Below, piece by piece: positions 57,265-64,000 of a stretch of 64,000 nucleotides of DNA; position 1 is the stretch's first letter; each line of letters opens with the position of its first letter. The position numbers and the translations under genes were made by a program. The stretch covers positions 372,001 to 436,000 of the forward strand of contig NZ_CANMUW010000002.1 in the NCBI RefSeq assembly GCF_947501225.1, read 5' to 3'. Under the pieces are notes generated by a model. It searched no databases and was not told the origin of the DNA. It was given only the letters and a program-made list of their open reading frames with translations. This DNA is from an uncultured Shewanella sp. Lineage in GTDB: Bacteria; Pseudomonadota; Gammaproteobacteria; Enterobacterales; Shewanellaceae.

Positions 57265-57971
57265 TAACATCACTAATTATCGATGATGAATTATTTGCTC
57301 GTGAAGAGCTGGCAGACCTGCTTAGTGAAAATGCAGACATAGAGATTGTCGGCCAATGCAGTAACGCAATCGAAGCACTGCAGATGATCACAAAGCTTAA
57401 GCCGCAGCTGATCTTTCTGGATATCCAGATGCCAAAGATCACTGGTATAGAGCTTATTGGCATGTTGGATCCCGAGATCATGCCCCGTATCGTTTTCGTC
57501 ACCGCCTATGATGAGTATGCTATCAAGGCCTTCGATAACCACGCCTTCGATTACCTGTTAAAGCCCATAGATGAAAAAAGGCTACAGCAAACATTGAACC
57601 GGGTAAGAAAAGATCTACAACCAAAGCCTGTCAATGACATCGCCCCACAGCAATTGGCCCACCTGCCATGTTATACCGGAAACAGGCTTAAGGTCGTTCC
57701 TATTAAAGAGGTGGAGTTTGTATTCAGCGACCTTGGAGGTGTTCATGTTGCAACAGACAAGGAGCAGGCACATACTCACCTGACCTTAAAGGTGCTGGAG
57801 GAGAAATCGCCACTGCTGAAATGCCATCGACAGTACCTCATCAGCCCCGAAGCGATATCTGAAATAGAGGTTCAGGATACAGGCGGCGAAATTACGACTG
57901 TCTCCGGCGCCAAAGTCCCGGTTTCGAGACGTTACTTAAAACCACTGAAACAGGTCTTCGGTTTTCTCTGA
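57261..57971 (+). CDS. btsR: LytTR response regulator BtsR
   Basis: The product has 236 residues (E. coli 239), starting at GTG 57261 within the btsS stop region (GTGA). The receiver domain has DDE at 8-10, the phosphorylation site Asp54 (IFLDIQMP) and Lys in YLLKPIDEKR. The C-terminal LytTR domain (about 130-236) shows VVPIKEVEFVFSDLGGVHVAT and LLKCHRQYLISPEAI. BtsR activates the pyruvate transporter gene, which lies immediately downstream here with matching direct repeats at 58143-58171. Confidence 0.95.
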   Translation: MITSLIIDDELFAREELADLLSENADIEIVGQCSNAIEALQMITKLKPQLIFLDIQMPKITGIELIGMLDPEIMPRIVFVTAYDEYAIKAFDNHAFDYLLKPIDEKRLQQTLNRVRKDLQPKPVNDIAPQQLAHLPCYTGNRLKVVPIKEVEFVFSDLGGVHVATDKEQAHTHLTLKVLEEKSPLLKCHRQYLISPEAISEIEVQDTGGEITTVSGAKVPVSRRYLKPLKQVFGFL

Positions 57972-58142
57972 GCAAACAGCAATACTACACTTGCCAGAAA
58001 AGAGGGAACTTGCCGACATAGTGCAAACATTAGTGCAAACATAGGAACGACTATTTTCATTTTACTGCGCCCTGGAATTAACATTTCATCAAACAAACGC
58101 GCATAAATGCAACAAGACAAAACCTCTCAGGGGCGATATCAA

Positions 58143-58171
58143 ACCGTTCACCCCCTTCATTCGACCACTCA
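58143..58171 (+). promoter_or_regulatory. Candidate BtsR-binding direct repeats upstream of btsT
   Basis: ACCGTTCA (58143-58150) and ACCACTCA (58164-58171) are separated by exactly 13 bases. The motif known for E. coli BtsR (YehT), as I recall it, is ACC(G/A)CT(C/T)A repeated with a 13-base spacer; the second copy fits fully and the first has one mismatch. A TACAAT -10 box at 58207-58212 puts the repeats near -62. Confidence 0.7.
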
Positions 58172-58242
58172 CCTTTTTTCTAAGTTCGCTCCCTTACAGT
58201 TCGCATTACAATAAGCGCAACTCAAAATGGGAGATAGTAATT

Positions 58243-59679
58243 ATGATGTGGTTTTTAATGTGTGTCGGCCTGCTTATCGGGGGATACTTTTTCTATGGCG
58301 CTTTCGTAGAGAAGGTCTTCGGTATCAATGCTCAACGTCAAACTCCGGCATTTACTAAAACAGACGGTGTTGATTTCGTGCCTATGTCTAAGGGTAAGGT
58401 ATACCTTATTCAACTGCTCAATATCGCAGGTGTGGGCCCTATCTTTGGCCCTATTCTCGGTGCCCTCTATGGTCCGGCCGCCATGCTCTGGATCGTCTTA
58501 GGCTGTATTTTTGCCGGTGCGGTTCACGATTACTTCTCGGGAATGCTGTCCGTTCGTAACAACGGTCAGTCAGTTCCTAACCTTGCGGGTAAATACCTTG
58601 GTAAAGGCGCGAAGCACTTTATGAATGTATTCGCCATCATCTTATTACTGCTTGTCGGCGTGGTATTTATCTCGGCTCCGGCAGGTCTGCTGGGTAAACT
58701 TACCGGTTGGGATGTATCGATCTTCCTGGGTGTTATTTTTGCCTACTACCTTATCGCAACAATTGTACCTGTAGATAAGATCATCGGCAGACTCTACCCG
58801 TTCTTCGGTGCACTTCTGCTCTTCATGTCTATCGGTTTAACTATTGCCATCGTTGTCTCCAGCGAGCATACACTGTTACCAGGCTTTGTAGCCGGTGACT
58901 TCCTGACTAACCTTAACCCTAATGATATGCCTCTGTGGCCAGCACTATTTATTACCATCGCATGTGGTGCAGTTTCAGGCTTCCATGCGACTCAGTCTCC
59001 CTTGATGGCCAGATGTGTCGAAAATGAATCAAACGGTCGCTTCGTTTTCTACGGTGCTATGATAGGCGAAGGTGTCATCGCTCTAATCTGGTGTGCGATT
59101 GCCCTCTCCTTCTTCGGTGGCATTGAAGGCCTTAACGAAGGAATGGCCGGTAACCCTGCCAACGTTGTATATGAAGCATCAACAGGGCTTCTTGGGGCAG
59201 TGGGTGGTTTCATGGCTATCTTAGGTGTTATTGTTCTGCCAATCACCTCCGGCGATACCGCCTTCCGTTCGGCTCGTTTAATCCTGTCTGAATTTTTCAA
59301 GATGCCGCAGACTCAGTTACCTAAGCGTTTAATGCTGGCTATACCTCTGTTCATCATGGGGGCAATCCTGACTCAGGTTGACTTCGGTGTTATCTGGCGC
59401 TACTTCGGTGTAGCAAACCAGACAACAGCAGTAATGATGCTATGGACCGCCTCGGCATACCTGCTCAGGCACAACAAGTTCCATTGGATCTGTACTGTGC
59501 CAGCCATGTTTATGACGACTGTAGTGATTAGCTTCCTGCTGAGTTCACAAACCTTAGGTGCGGGCCTGCCTATCACGGTTTCTACCATAGCAGGTATTGT
59601 GTCAACAACTGTCCTTGCCGCATTGATTATCATCAAGACAAAGGGCAAAGGTGAGGAAGGGTTAGCCGAAGAGGCTTAA
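58243..59679 (+). CDS. btsT: Pyruvate:proton symporter, BtsT/CstA family
   Basis: The product has 478 residues with about 13-14 membrane helices. It is the shorter form of the CstA family (E. coli CstA and BtsT have about 700-716). QLLNIAGVGPIFGPILGALYGPAA (about 58-80), GAVHDYFSGMLSVRNNGQSVPNLAGKYLG and FHATQSPLMARC are family signatures. Being next to btsSR with the BtsR repeats in front, it is most likely the pyruvate importer controlled by that system. GGGAG lies 9 bases before the ATG. A terminator follows. Confidence 0.9.
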   Translation: MMWFLMCVGLLIGGYFFYGAFVEKVFGINAQRQTPAFTKTDGVDFVPMSKGKVYLIQLLNIAGVGPIFGPILGALYGPAAMLWIVLGCIFAGAVHDYFSGMLSVRNNGQSVPNLAGKYLGKGAKHFMNVFAIILLLLVGVVFISAPAGLLGKLTGWDVSIFLGVIFAYYLIATIVPVDKIIGRLYPFFGALLLFMSIGLTIAIVVSSEHTLLPGFVAGDFLTNLNPNDMPLWPALFITIACGAVSGFHATQSPLMARCVENESNGRFVFYGAMIGEGVIALIWCAIALSFFGGIEGLNEGMAGNPANVVYEASTGLLGAVGGFMAILGVIVLPITSGDTAFRSARLILSEFFKMPQTQLPKRLMLAIPLFIMGAILTQVDFGVIWRYFGVANQTTAVMMLWTASAYLLRHNKFHWICTVPAMFMTTVVISFLLSSQTLGAGLPITVSTIAGIVSTTVLAALIIIKTKGKGEEGLAEEA

Positions 59680-59702
59680 TCTTTGATGTTGCTCATCCCA
59701 TT

Positions 59703-59730
59703 AAAAAGCCAGTCTGATGACTGGCTTTTT
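59703..59730. terminator. Bidirectional terminator between btsT and yaeQ
   Basis: AAAAAGCCAGTC (59703-59714) pairs with GACTGGCTTTTT (59719-59730) across TGAT. Confidence 0.93.
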
Positions 59731-59747
59731 GCTAAATGAGCTAAGGG

Positions 59748-60287
59748 CTACTCTTTTAAGAGTTCAGGCTCAACCAGCACACTGCCACTGTCATTTGAGA
59801 CCCAGATCTGTCCCTCACTGATGTTATACTGAAGCGTCATACTCCGACTGACTAACGCTCCCATCTCCTTGACCGCATCCTCTGGGATATTCCACACCTT
59901 GAGGTTTTTATAACGCTCAAATGCTTGTTGATTTTGCTGCCACCAGATAGGCACGCTGCGTCCCCCATAGGCGAATAGCTGAACCTGCCCGGAACGACCA
60001 CTGGCCTTTCTCAGCCACTTCTCATCACTCTGGCCGAACTCGATCCAGAGCTCAATATCGCCGGAGAGTGACTTCTCCCAAAGTTCAGGCTCATCTTCGA
60101 CACAAAGGCCCTTACTGAACTCGAGTGTATCACTGGCATTCATCGCAAACGCCAGCAGGCGGACCATCATTCTGGAATCTGTTTCAGAGGGGTGCTGCGC
60201 CAGCGTTAAATGGTGATCATGATAGTAACCACGATCCATATCGGCGACTTGAAGGTGAACTTTATAAACCGTTGCTTTAGGTGCCAT
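59748..60287 (-). CDS. yaeQ: YaeQ family protein
   Basis: ATG at 60287 gives 179 residues beginning MAPKATVYKVHLQVADMDRGYY, matching E. coli YaeQ (181 residues); an upstream start would add 27 unrelated residues. WIEFGQSDEKWLRKASGRSGQVQLFAYGG and WWQQNQQAFERYKNLKVWNI are conserved blocks. The fold is related to PD-(D/E)XK nucleases by published structure, but the cellular role is not established. Confidence 0.92.
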   Translation of the reverse strand: MAPKATVYKVHLQVADMDRGYYHDHHLTLAQHPSETDSRMMVRLLAFAMNASDTLEFSKGLCVEDEPELWEKSLSGDIELWIEFGQSDEKWLRKASGRSGQVQLFAYGGRSVPIWWQQNQQAFERYKNLKVWNIPEDAVKEMGALVSRSMTLQYNISEGQIWVSNDSGSVLVEPELLKE

Positions 60288-60500
60288 AACTTCTATTTCT
60301 TTCAAATGATTGGCGCTAGTGTACCGCAAATGCCCGCCATATGTTGAAAGAATACCGATAAAGCACATATAGGTTTGAAACTGCAGAGAGGCATCGCCGA
60401 CTCATTCGCTGCTCACAACTCAACGAGTCGGGGTACAGATCGAGTCAAAACCGAAAATGCCGAGCTGAATGGAAAAACAGTCTGTGACTCAACCAGAAAA

Positions 60501-61412
60501 TTAAAGTGAGCCCGCTTTGAGATGTTTTGCCATAGGGAAATGCGCTTTGAGCTGAGCTAACTTTGCTGTGTCGGTAAAGATCAAACACCTTTTACCCTTT
60601 TCGAACTGCATAGCCAGCTCGCTCAAGGGAGGAAGCGGAGCACGACTGGCATCTCTCCTCAATAACTCATTTAGCTCAAACGGGAGCTCCTCGACAGTAA
60701 AGATATGGTCTAACCTCTGCAGTAAGGGCATAGCGGCGATCGGTAGCAATGAAACTTGAGTCTCATCGTCTAACAGCAGTATCTCCCCCCCCATCGAGAG
60801 GTTTTGAAATGCGTTGTCATAATGAACCTGAGTTTGCGCATCAAATTTATCACCGTTAGTTTTAAAAAACTGTTCCCAGAAAAGCTTTCTCTGTTTAAAT
60901 GCGGGTAACCTTTGCTGCACCTCTTGACGACGTTCAGCCACAAAATCGAACAGCGCAGTCAATGACCCCGGCAGCCAGGACTCCAGGCGGGATCTTAACT
61001 CCCGGGCAAACACCGGCGCCGCTCCGGCAGTACTGATAGCTATCTGTAAACGCCCGCGGTCTACGATAGATGGGGTGATGAAGCGACATAACGCCGGACT
61101 ATCGACGACATTCACCCATATACCACGGCTTTTGGCCACACCGGCCAGTTCACCATTTAACGTTTCATCCGAAGTTGCAAGATAGACCAGATCTACAGCC
61201 TCAATATCATCGGCTGTAGCTGATCGCATCACGAGCGAAATCCGCCCACTGTCGGCGTAAGCCTGAACCTCTGCAGAGATATCGGAAGCGATAACTTTAA
61301 TATCAGCCTCGGTCCTGGTCAGGAGATCGAGTTTACGGCTCGCAACCTCACCGGCACCAATCAGTAACACCTTTAAACCGGATGTATCGACAAACAATGG
61401 AAAATACTGCAT
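60501..61412 (-). CDS. Precorrin-2 dehydrogenase / siroheme synthase-type protein with C-terminal extension
   Basis: The product has 303 residues. Residues 1-210 match the SirC/Met8 part of CysG: MQYFPLFVDTSGLKVLLIGAGEVASRKLDLL (Rossmann NAD site), NVVDSPALCRFITPSIVDRG (catalytic aspartate region) and ISTAGAAPVFARELRSRLESWLPG. This oxidises precorrin-2 and inserts iron to make siroheme for sulfite and nitrite reductases. The CysG methyltransferase domain is missing, so that activity must be encoded elsewhere. Residues about 215-303 form an extension I do not recognise. It is followed upstream (38 bases) by a rhodanese gene on the same strand. Confidence 0.85.
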   Translation of the reverse strand: MQYFPLFVDTSGLKVLLIGAGEVASRKLDLLTRTEADIKVIASDISAEVQAYADSGRISLVMRSATADDIEAVDLVYLATSDETLNGELAGVAKSRGIWVNVVDSPALCRFITPSIVDRGRLQIAISTAGAAPVFARELRSRLESWLPGSLTALFDFVAERRQEVQQRLPAFKQRKLFWEQFFKTNGDKFDAQTQVHYDNAFQNLSMGGEILLLDDETQVSLLPIAAMPLLQRLDHIFTVEELPFELNELLRRDASRAPLPPLSELAMQFEKGKRCLIFTDTAKLAQLKAHFPMAKHLKAGSL

Positions 61413-61450
61413 TAAAGTTCGGCCCCTAAAAACCAGCTCTGTGAAAATTC

Positions 61451-61810
61451 CTAGTCTTGCACCAAAGGCAGCTGCCTCTGTACCCAGGCTTTATAACCCC
61501 CGGTCAAAGATGCTACATGGGTATACCCCATCAACTGGAGGTTCATCGCGGCCAGCGCAGAGCGGTAGCCTCCGCCACAGTAAAGCAATAGAGGTGTTGA
61601 TTTATCCGGATATCGCACTTCGATGTCGCGCTCTATGATCCCACGGCCAAGGTGTGCTGCCGCAGGCAGATGATCTTTCAACCATTCGTGATCCTCCCGG
61701 ACATCGATGAGCTGCCAGATATCATCATTTTGATACTCCTCAACAGTGATCTCAGATATCTGAGGCAGGATACTGTTAACCAAAGCTAAAAATGCTGAAC
61801 TGTGTTGCAT
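61451..61810 (-). CDS. Single-domain rhodanese
   Basis: The product has 119 residues. One rhodanese domain: LIDVREDHEWLKDHLPAAAHLG near 35-56 and the active loop YCGGGYRSALAAMNL near 78-92, with the catalytic cysteine and following glycines, then GYTHVASLTGGYKAW. Rhodaneses transfer sulfane sulfur; the acceptor is unknown. The siroheme-type gene downstream suggests a shared sulfur-metabolism transcript, which is inference from proximity. Confidence 0.88.
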   Translation of the reverse strand: MQHSSAFLALVNSILPQISEITVEEYQNDDIWQLIDVREDHEWLKDHLPAAAHLGRGIIERDIEVRYPDKSTPLLLYCGGGYRSALAAMNLQLMGYTHVASLTGGYKAWVQRQLPLVQD

Positions 61811-61873
61811 ACTGCTTACTCCGGGGGATTGGATAGTTAAGATAAGTTTAGATTATTAGGCGATAAAAGAGTG

Positions 61874-62191
61874 TTAATTATGCTGAACACACCGCTCCGC
61901 ACCACAGTGCCAACAAAGCTCAAAACTAGCTTCGTTCATCTCATGGCAGCTTACACATTGCCAACTCGGACCGTCGGCATTGATAGACTCAAGCTGCGTC
62001 TTAGCCTGATCATATTGTGACTCGCAGACCCAGAGTTCCACATTTTGCAGATCGACGGGTAACTCACCGACTCCACCTAAAAGGGCTTCTCCTTTCAGTT
62101 CCACCTCAATCCCGTTACTTTCCAAAAGGCCTTTCCAGGTATGCGCTTGCAGTAAGTTTCCACCGGCAACCAAACGACGACGCTCTTCCAT
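61874..62191 (-). CDS. DUF2007 protein with C4 zinc ribbon
   Basis: The product has 105 residues. The N-terminal DUF2007 domain (ERRRLVAGGNLLQAHTWKGLLESNGIEVELKGE, then LPVDLQNVELWVCESQYDQAKTQL) is a small ferredoxin-like fold annotated as a putative signal-transducing domain. The C-terminal WQCVSCHEMNEASFELCWHCG is a RanBP2/zinc-ribbon type C4 finger. The function is unknown. Confidence 0.85.
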   Translation of the reverse strand: MEERRRLVAGGNLLQAHTWKGLLESNGIEVELKGEALLGGVGELPVDLQNVELWVCESQYDQAKTQLESINADGPSWQCVSCHEMNEASFELCWHCGAERCVQHN

Positions 62192-62484
62192 TTTATTCTC
62201 CCAACGACTATTGCTCTTCTGGCAAATTTTGGCACCTCCTCATCTAAAAAGGTAGGCTGCAGAACATCCTACTGCCAAACAGGCAAGGCTGTCGAGCCCA
62301 ATTATGGGCAACAGGGGGGAAAATTATCGAATGTGTTGGCTGACTGCTCCCCCGGAACATGGTCGCAAGGCAAGACTCATATCCAATGAAACTCACCGGC
62401 ACCGCAGCTGTGATATCAGCTTTCCCCAAACCGCTGCGCCCCACTTCACTATCAATCATCTCTTAAGGCGCGAACTCCTGATAT
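62192..62484. other. Non-coding stretch between secF and the DUF2007 gene
   Basis: About 290 bases before the secF terminator. A 71-codon open frame on the minus strand (62244-62459) has no ribosome binding site and unlikely composition. Nothing else was recognised. Confidence 0.4.
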
Positions 62485-62511
62485 AAAAAAACCACCCGAA
62501 GGTGGTTTTTA
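62485..62511 (-). terminator. Terminator of the secDF operon
   Basis: AAAAACCACC (62486-62495) pairs with GGTGGTTTTT (62501-62510) across a loop containing CGAA, followed leftward by T-rich sequence. It lies 18 bases past the secF stop. Confidence 0.88.
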
Positions 62512-62528
62512 CATGTCAGCGTAGAACG

Positions 62529-63476
62529 TTAAGGCATCAGCGCTTCTTGATCTGCGCCCTCTTTTTCAATCTCTACAGGCATCATATGTTCACGGTTGAT
62601 CCCAAGCTTAATAGCCAGGAAACTCGCAACATAGATTGAGGAGAAAGTACCGACAAATATTCCCATCAACAAGGCTGTTGCAAAACCATGGATCATAGTG
62701 CCTCCCTTAAGGAATAGCGCAACAACCACGACTAGCGTAGTACCGGTAGTGATAATCGTACGGCTCATAGTCTGAGTAATTGACGCATTCACAACCTCTT
62801 CAGGCTCGCCCTTACGTATCTTAAGGAAGTTTTCACGAATTCGGTCGAACACCACGATAGTATCGTTAAGTGAGTAACCAACTACCGTCAAGACACCCGC
62901 AAGTACCGTAAGATCGAAGTCCAGCTGAAGTACCGAGAAAACCCCCAGAGTAATGATCACGTCGTGAGCAAGTGCCGCGACGGAACCCAGGGCTAAACGC
63001 CACTCAAATCGGAAAGAGACATAGATTAAGATACAGATAAGTGCGACTAATACCGCTAAGCCACCTTGTTCAGCAAGCTCTTTACCTATCTGCGGGCCGA
63101 CAACCTCGACACGCTTCTGAACCACTTGAGGGTCCAGCTTAAGCGCACCATCCATAACATGGCTAACCTGAGTATCAGTCGAAACGCCCTCCTTGACAGG
63201 CAGACGAGCAAGCACATCACGGCTTGAGCCGAAGTTTTGGACCACGGCGCCGTCCGTCTCAACACTGCTCAGTTCAGCACGTAGCGCTTCTAAATCTGCA
63301 GGAGAGGAGAACTCAAGCTCTACAACTGTACCACCGGTAAAATCCAGTCCCCAATTAATTCCATTGGTCGCTAACGAAGTTAATGACCCTAAAACCAGTA
63401 CCAAAGAGAGCATACTGATAGGAACCGCATGGCGAAGGAAGTTGATAGTGCCTTTTATAGATATAATCTGAAACAT
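62529..63476 (-). CDS. secF: Protein translocase subunit SecF
   Basis: ATG at 63476 is chosen (AAGGG about 9 bases upstream); a TTG two codons earlier is possible. The 315-residue product is the smaller half of the SecDF proton-driven motor that pulls exported proteins across the inner membrane. NGINWGLDFTGGTVVELEF near 35-53 starts the periplasmic domain, followed by FRFEWRLALGSVAALAHDVIITLGVFSVLQLDFDLTVLAG and VGYSLNDTIVVFDRIRENF, the RND-type core. It is coupled to secD (12 bases apart). Confidence 0.97.
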   Translation of the reverse strand: MFQIISIKGTINFLRHAVPISMLSLVLVLGSLTSLATNGINWGLDFTGGTVVELEFSSPADLEALRAELSSVETDGAVVQNFGSSRDVLARLPVKEGVSTDTQVSHVMDGALKLDPQVVQKRVEVVGPQIGKELAEQGGLAVLVALICILIYVSFRFEWRLALGSVAALAHDVIITLGVFSVLQLDFDLTVLAGVLTVVGYSLNDTIVVFDRIRENFLKIRKGEPEEVVNASITQTMSRTIITTGTTLVVVVALFLKGGTMIHGFATALLMGIFVGTFSSIYVASFLAIKLGINREHMMPVEIEKEGADQEALMP

Positions 63477-63488
63477 AATCAACGACCC

Positions 63489-64000
63489 TTATATAGACAG
63501 TTTCTTCACGCGTTTACCACCCCAAATAGCATTAACTATCGAGCGGGTACCCACGATTGCAGTGAACATAGAGGTTGCGATACCTATCATCAGCGTTACA
63601 GCAAACCCTTTAACGGCACCTGTACCTACAGCAAACAGGATAAGTGCTGTCATAAATGTAGTGATGTTCGCATCGGCAATAGTCGAAAATGCGTTACCAT
63701 AACCTTCATGAATAGCTTGTTGCACGCTACGACCGTTACGCAACTCCTCACGAATACGCTCGTAGATGAGTACGTTACCGTCGACCGCCATACCAACAGT
63801 CAGTACCATACCCGCAATACCCGGCAGCGTTAGTACGGCACCCGGGATCATTGACATGACACCGACAACCATCACGAGGTTAGCCGTCAATGCTAAGTTA
63901 GCGATAAGGCCGAAACCACGGTAGTAAACCAACATAAAGATTAGGACAACAGCCATACCCCAAACCATTGCCTGCATACCATTTTGGATATTCTCAGCAC
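63489..64000 (-). CDS. secD: Protein translocase subunit SecD, 5' part outside window
   Basis: The last 170 codons of the gene are in the window and the frame is open through base 64000 ([22 protein letters not shown]). The RND-type membrane domain is seen in [59 protein letters not shown], with the conserved [13 protein letters not shown], and ends [20 protein letters not shown]. It partners SecF encoded directly downstream. Confidence 0.97.
   Translation of the reverse strand, partial: AENIQNGMQAMVWGMAVVLIFMLVYYRGFGLIANLALTANLVMVVGVMSMIPGAVLTLPGIAGMVLTVGMAVDGNVLIYERIREELRNGRSVQQAIHEGYGNAFSTIADANITTFMTALILFAVGTGAVKGFAVTLMIGIATSMFTAIVGTRSIVNAIWGGKRVKKLSI

Noticed and set aside
62244..62459. 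71-codon minus-strand frame between secF and the DUF2007 gene
   Set aside because: No ribosome binding site and no protein-like pattern.

Overview
The window is an ordinary-looking chromosomal stretch of a marine gammaproteobacterium, most probably Shewanella. The evidence is gene order and protein similarity: mfd-csiV, cysB-unknown-topA, adk-hemH-gsk, dnaX-ybaB-recR-htpG, iscRSUA-hscBA-fdx and btsSR-btsT, all close to the Escherichia coli/Vibrio/Shewanella versions. Base composition looks like mid-40s percent GC (by eye, not calculated). No rRNA or tRNA gene, CRISPR array, intact insertion sequence or prophage was seen. Both window edges cut genes: lolC/lolE at the left and secD at the right.

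Layout. 1-6.4 kb: lolC-type permease, a PilZ-like protein, transcription-repair coupling factor mfd, envelope protein csiV, acylphosphatase. 6.4-12.3 kb: ycfP, nagZ, L-serine deaminase with a structured leader, cysB and an unknown membrane-anchored protein. 12.3-25 kb: topA, astB, a large Ig-like lipoprotein, a dicarboxylate/glutamate symporter, gsk, hemH, adk. 25-34 kb: cnoX, htpG with a sigma-32 promoter, recR, ybaB, dnaX, apt, ybaN. Here recR and ybaB, normally adjacent, are split by about 0.5 kb flanked by a 16-bp direct repeat of the ybaB 3' end. 34-36.5 kb: a 39-codon membrane ORF behind an Fnr-type palindrome, then a RiPP metallophore operon. 36.9-42.5 kb: dusC, a DksA-type zinc-finger protein, a TonB-dependent receptor with a 0.9 kb AT-rich upstream region, ndk. 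42.8-50.4 kb: the ISC iron-sulfur cluster operon with an IscR box, cysE, trmJ. 50.6-64 kb: suhB with a boxA leader, nnrS, psiE, a PilZ protein, a ParA/ribbon-helix-helix pair, yecH, the pyruvate-sensing btsSR-btsT cluster, yaeQ, a siroheme-synthase-type dehydrogenase, a rhodanese, a DUF2007 protein, secF and secD.

The most interesting system is the hvfABC-type locus (34,291-36,516, minus strand). A secreted precursor has all 14 of its cysteines in EGKCG motifs, carried on 51-bp tandem repeats, followed by a multinuclear-iron-oxidase (DUF692) maturase and its DUF2063 partner. By family knowledge these cysteines are converted to copper-binding heterocycles. The usual DoxX gene is not at the locus, and a hairpin lies between the precursor and maturase genes.

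Other notable signals are a complete programmed -1 frameshift cassette in dnaX that ends one codon after the slip, a boxA directly before the suhB ribosome binding site, two 8-bp LytTR-type direct repeats 13 bp apart upstream of btsT, and the recR/ybaB insertion.
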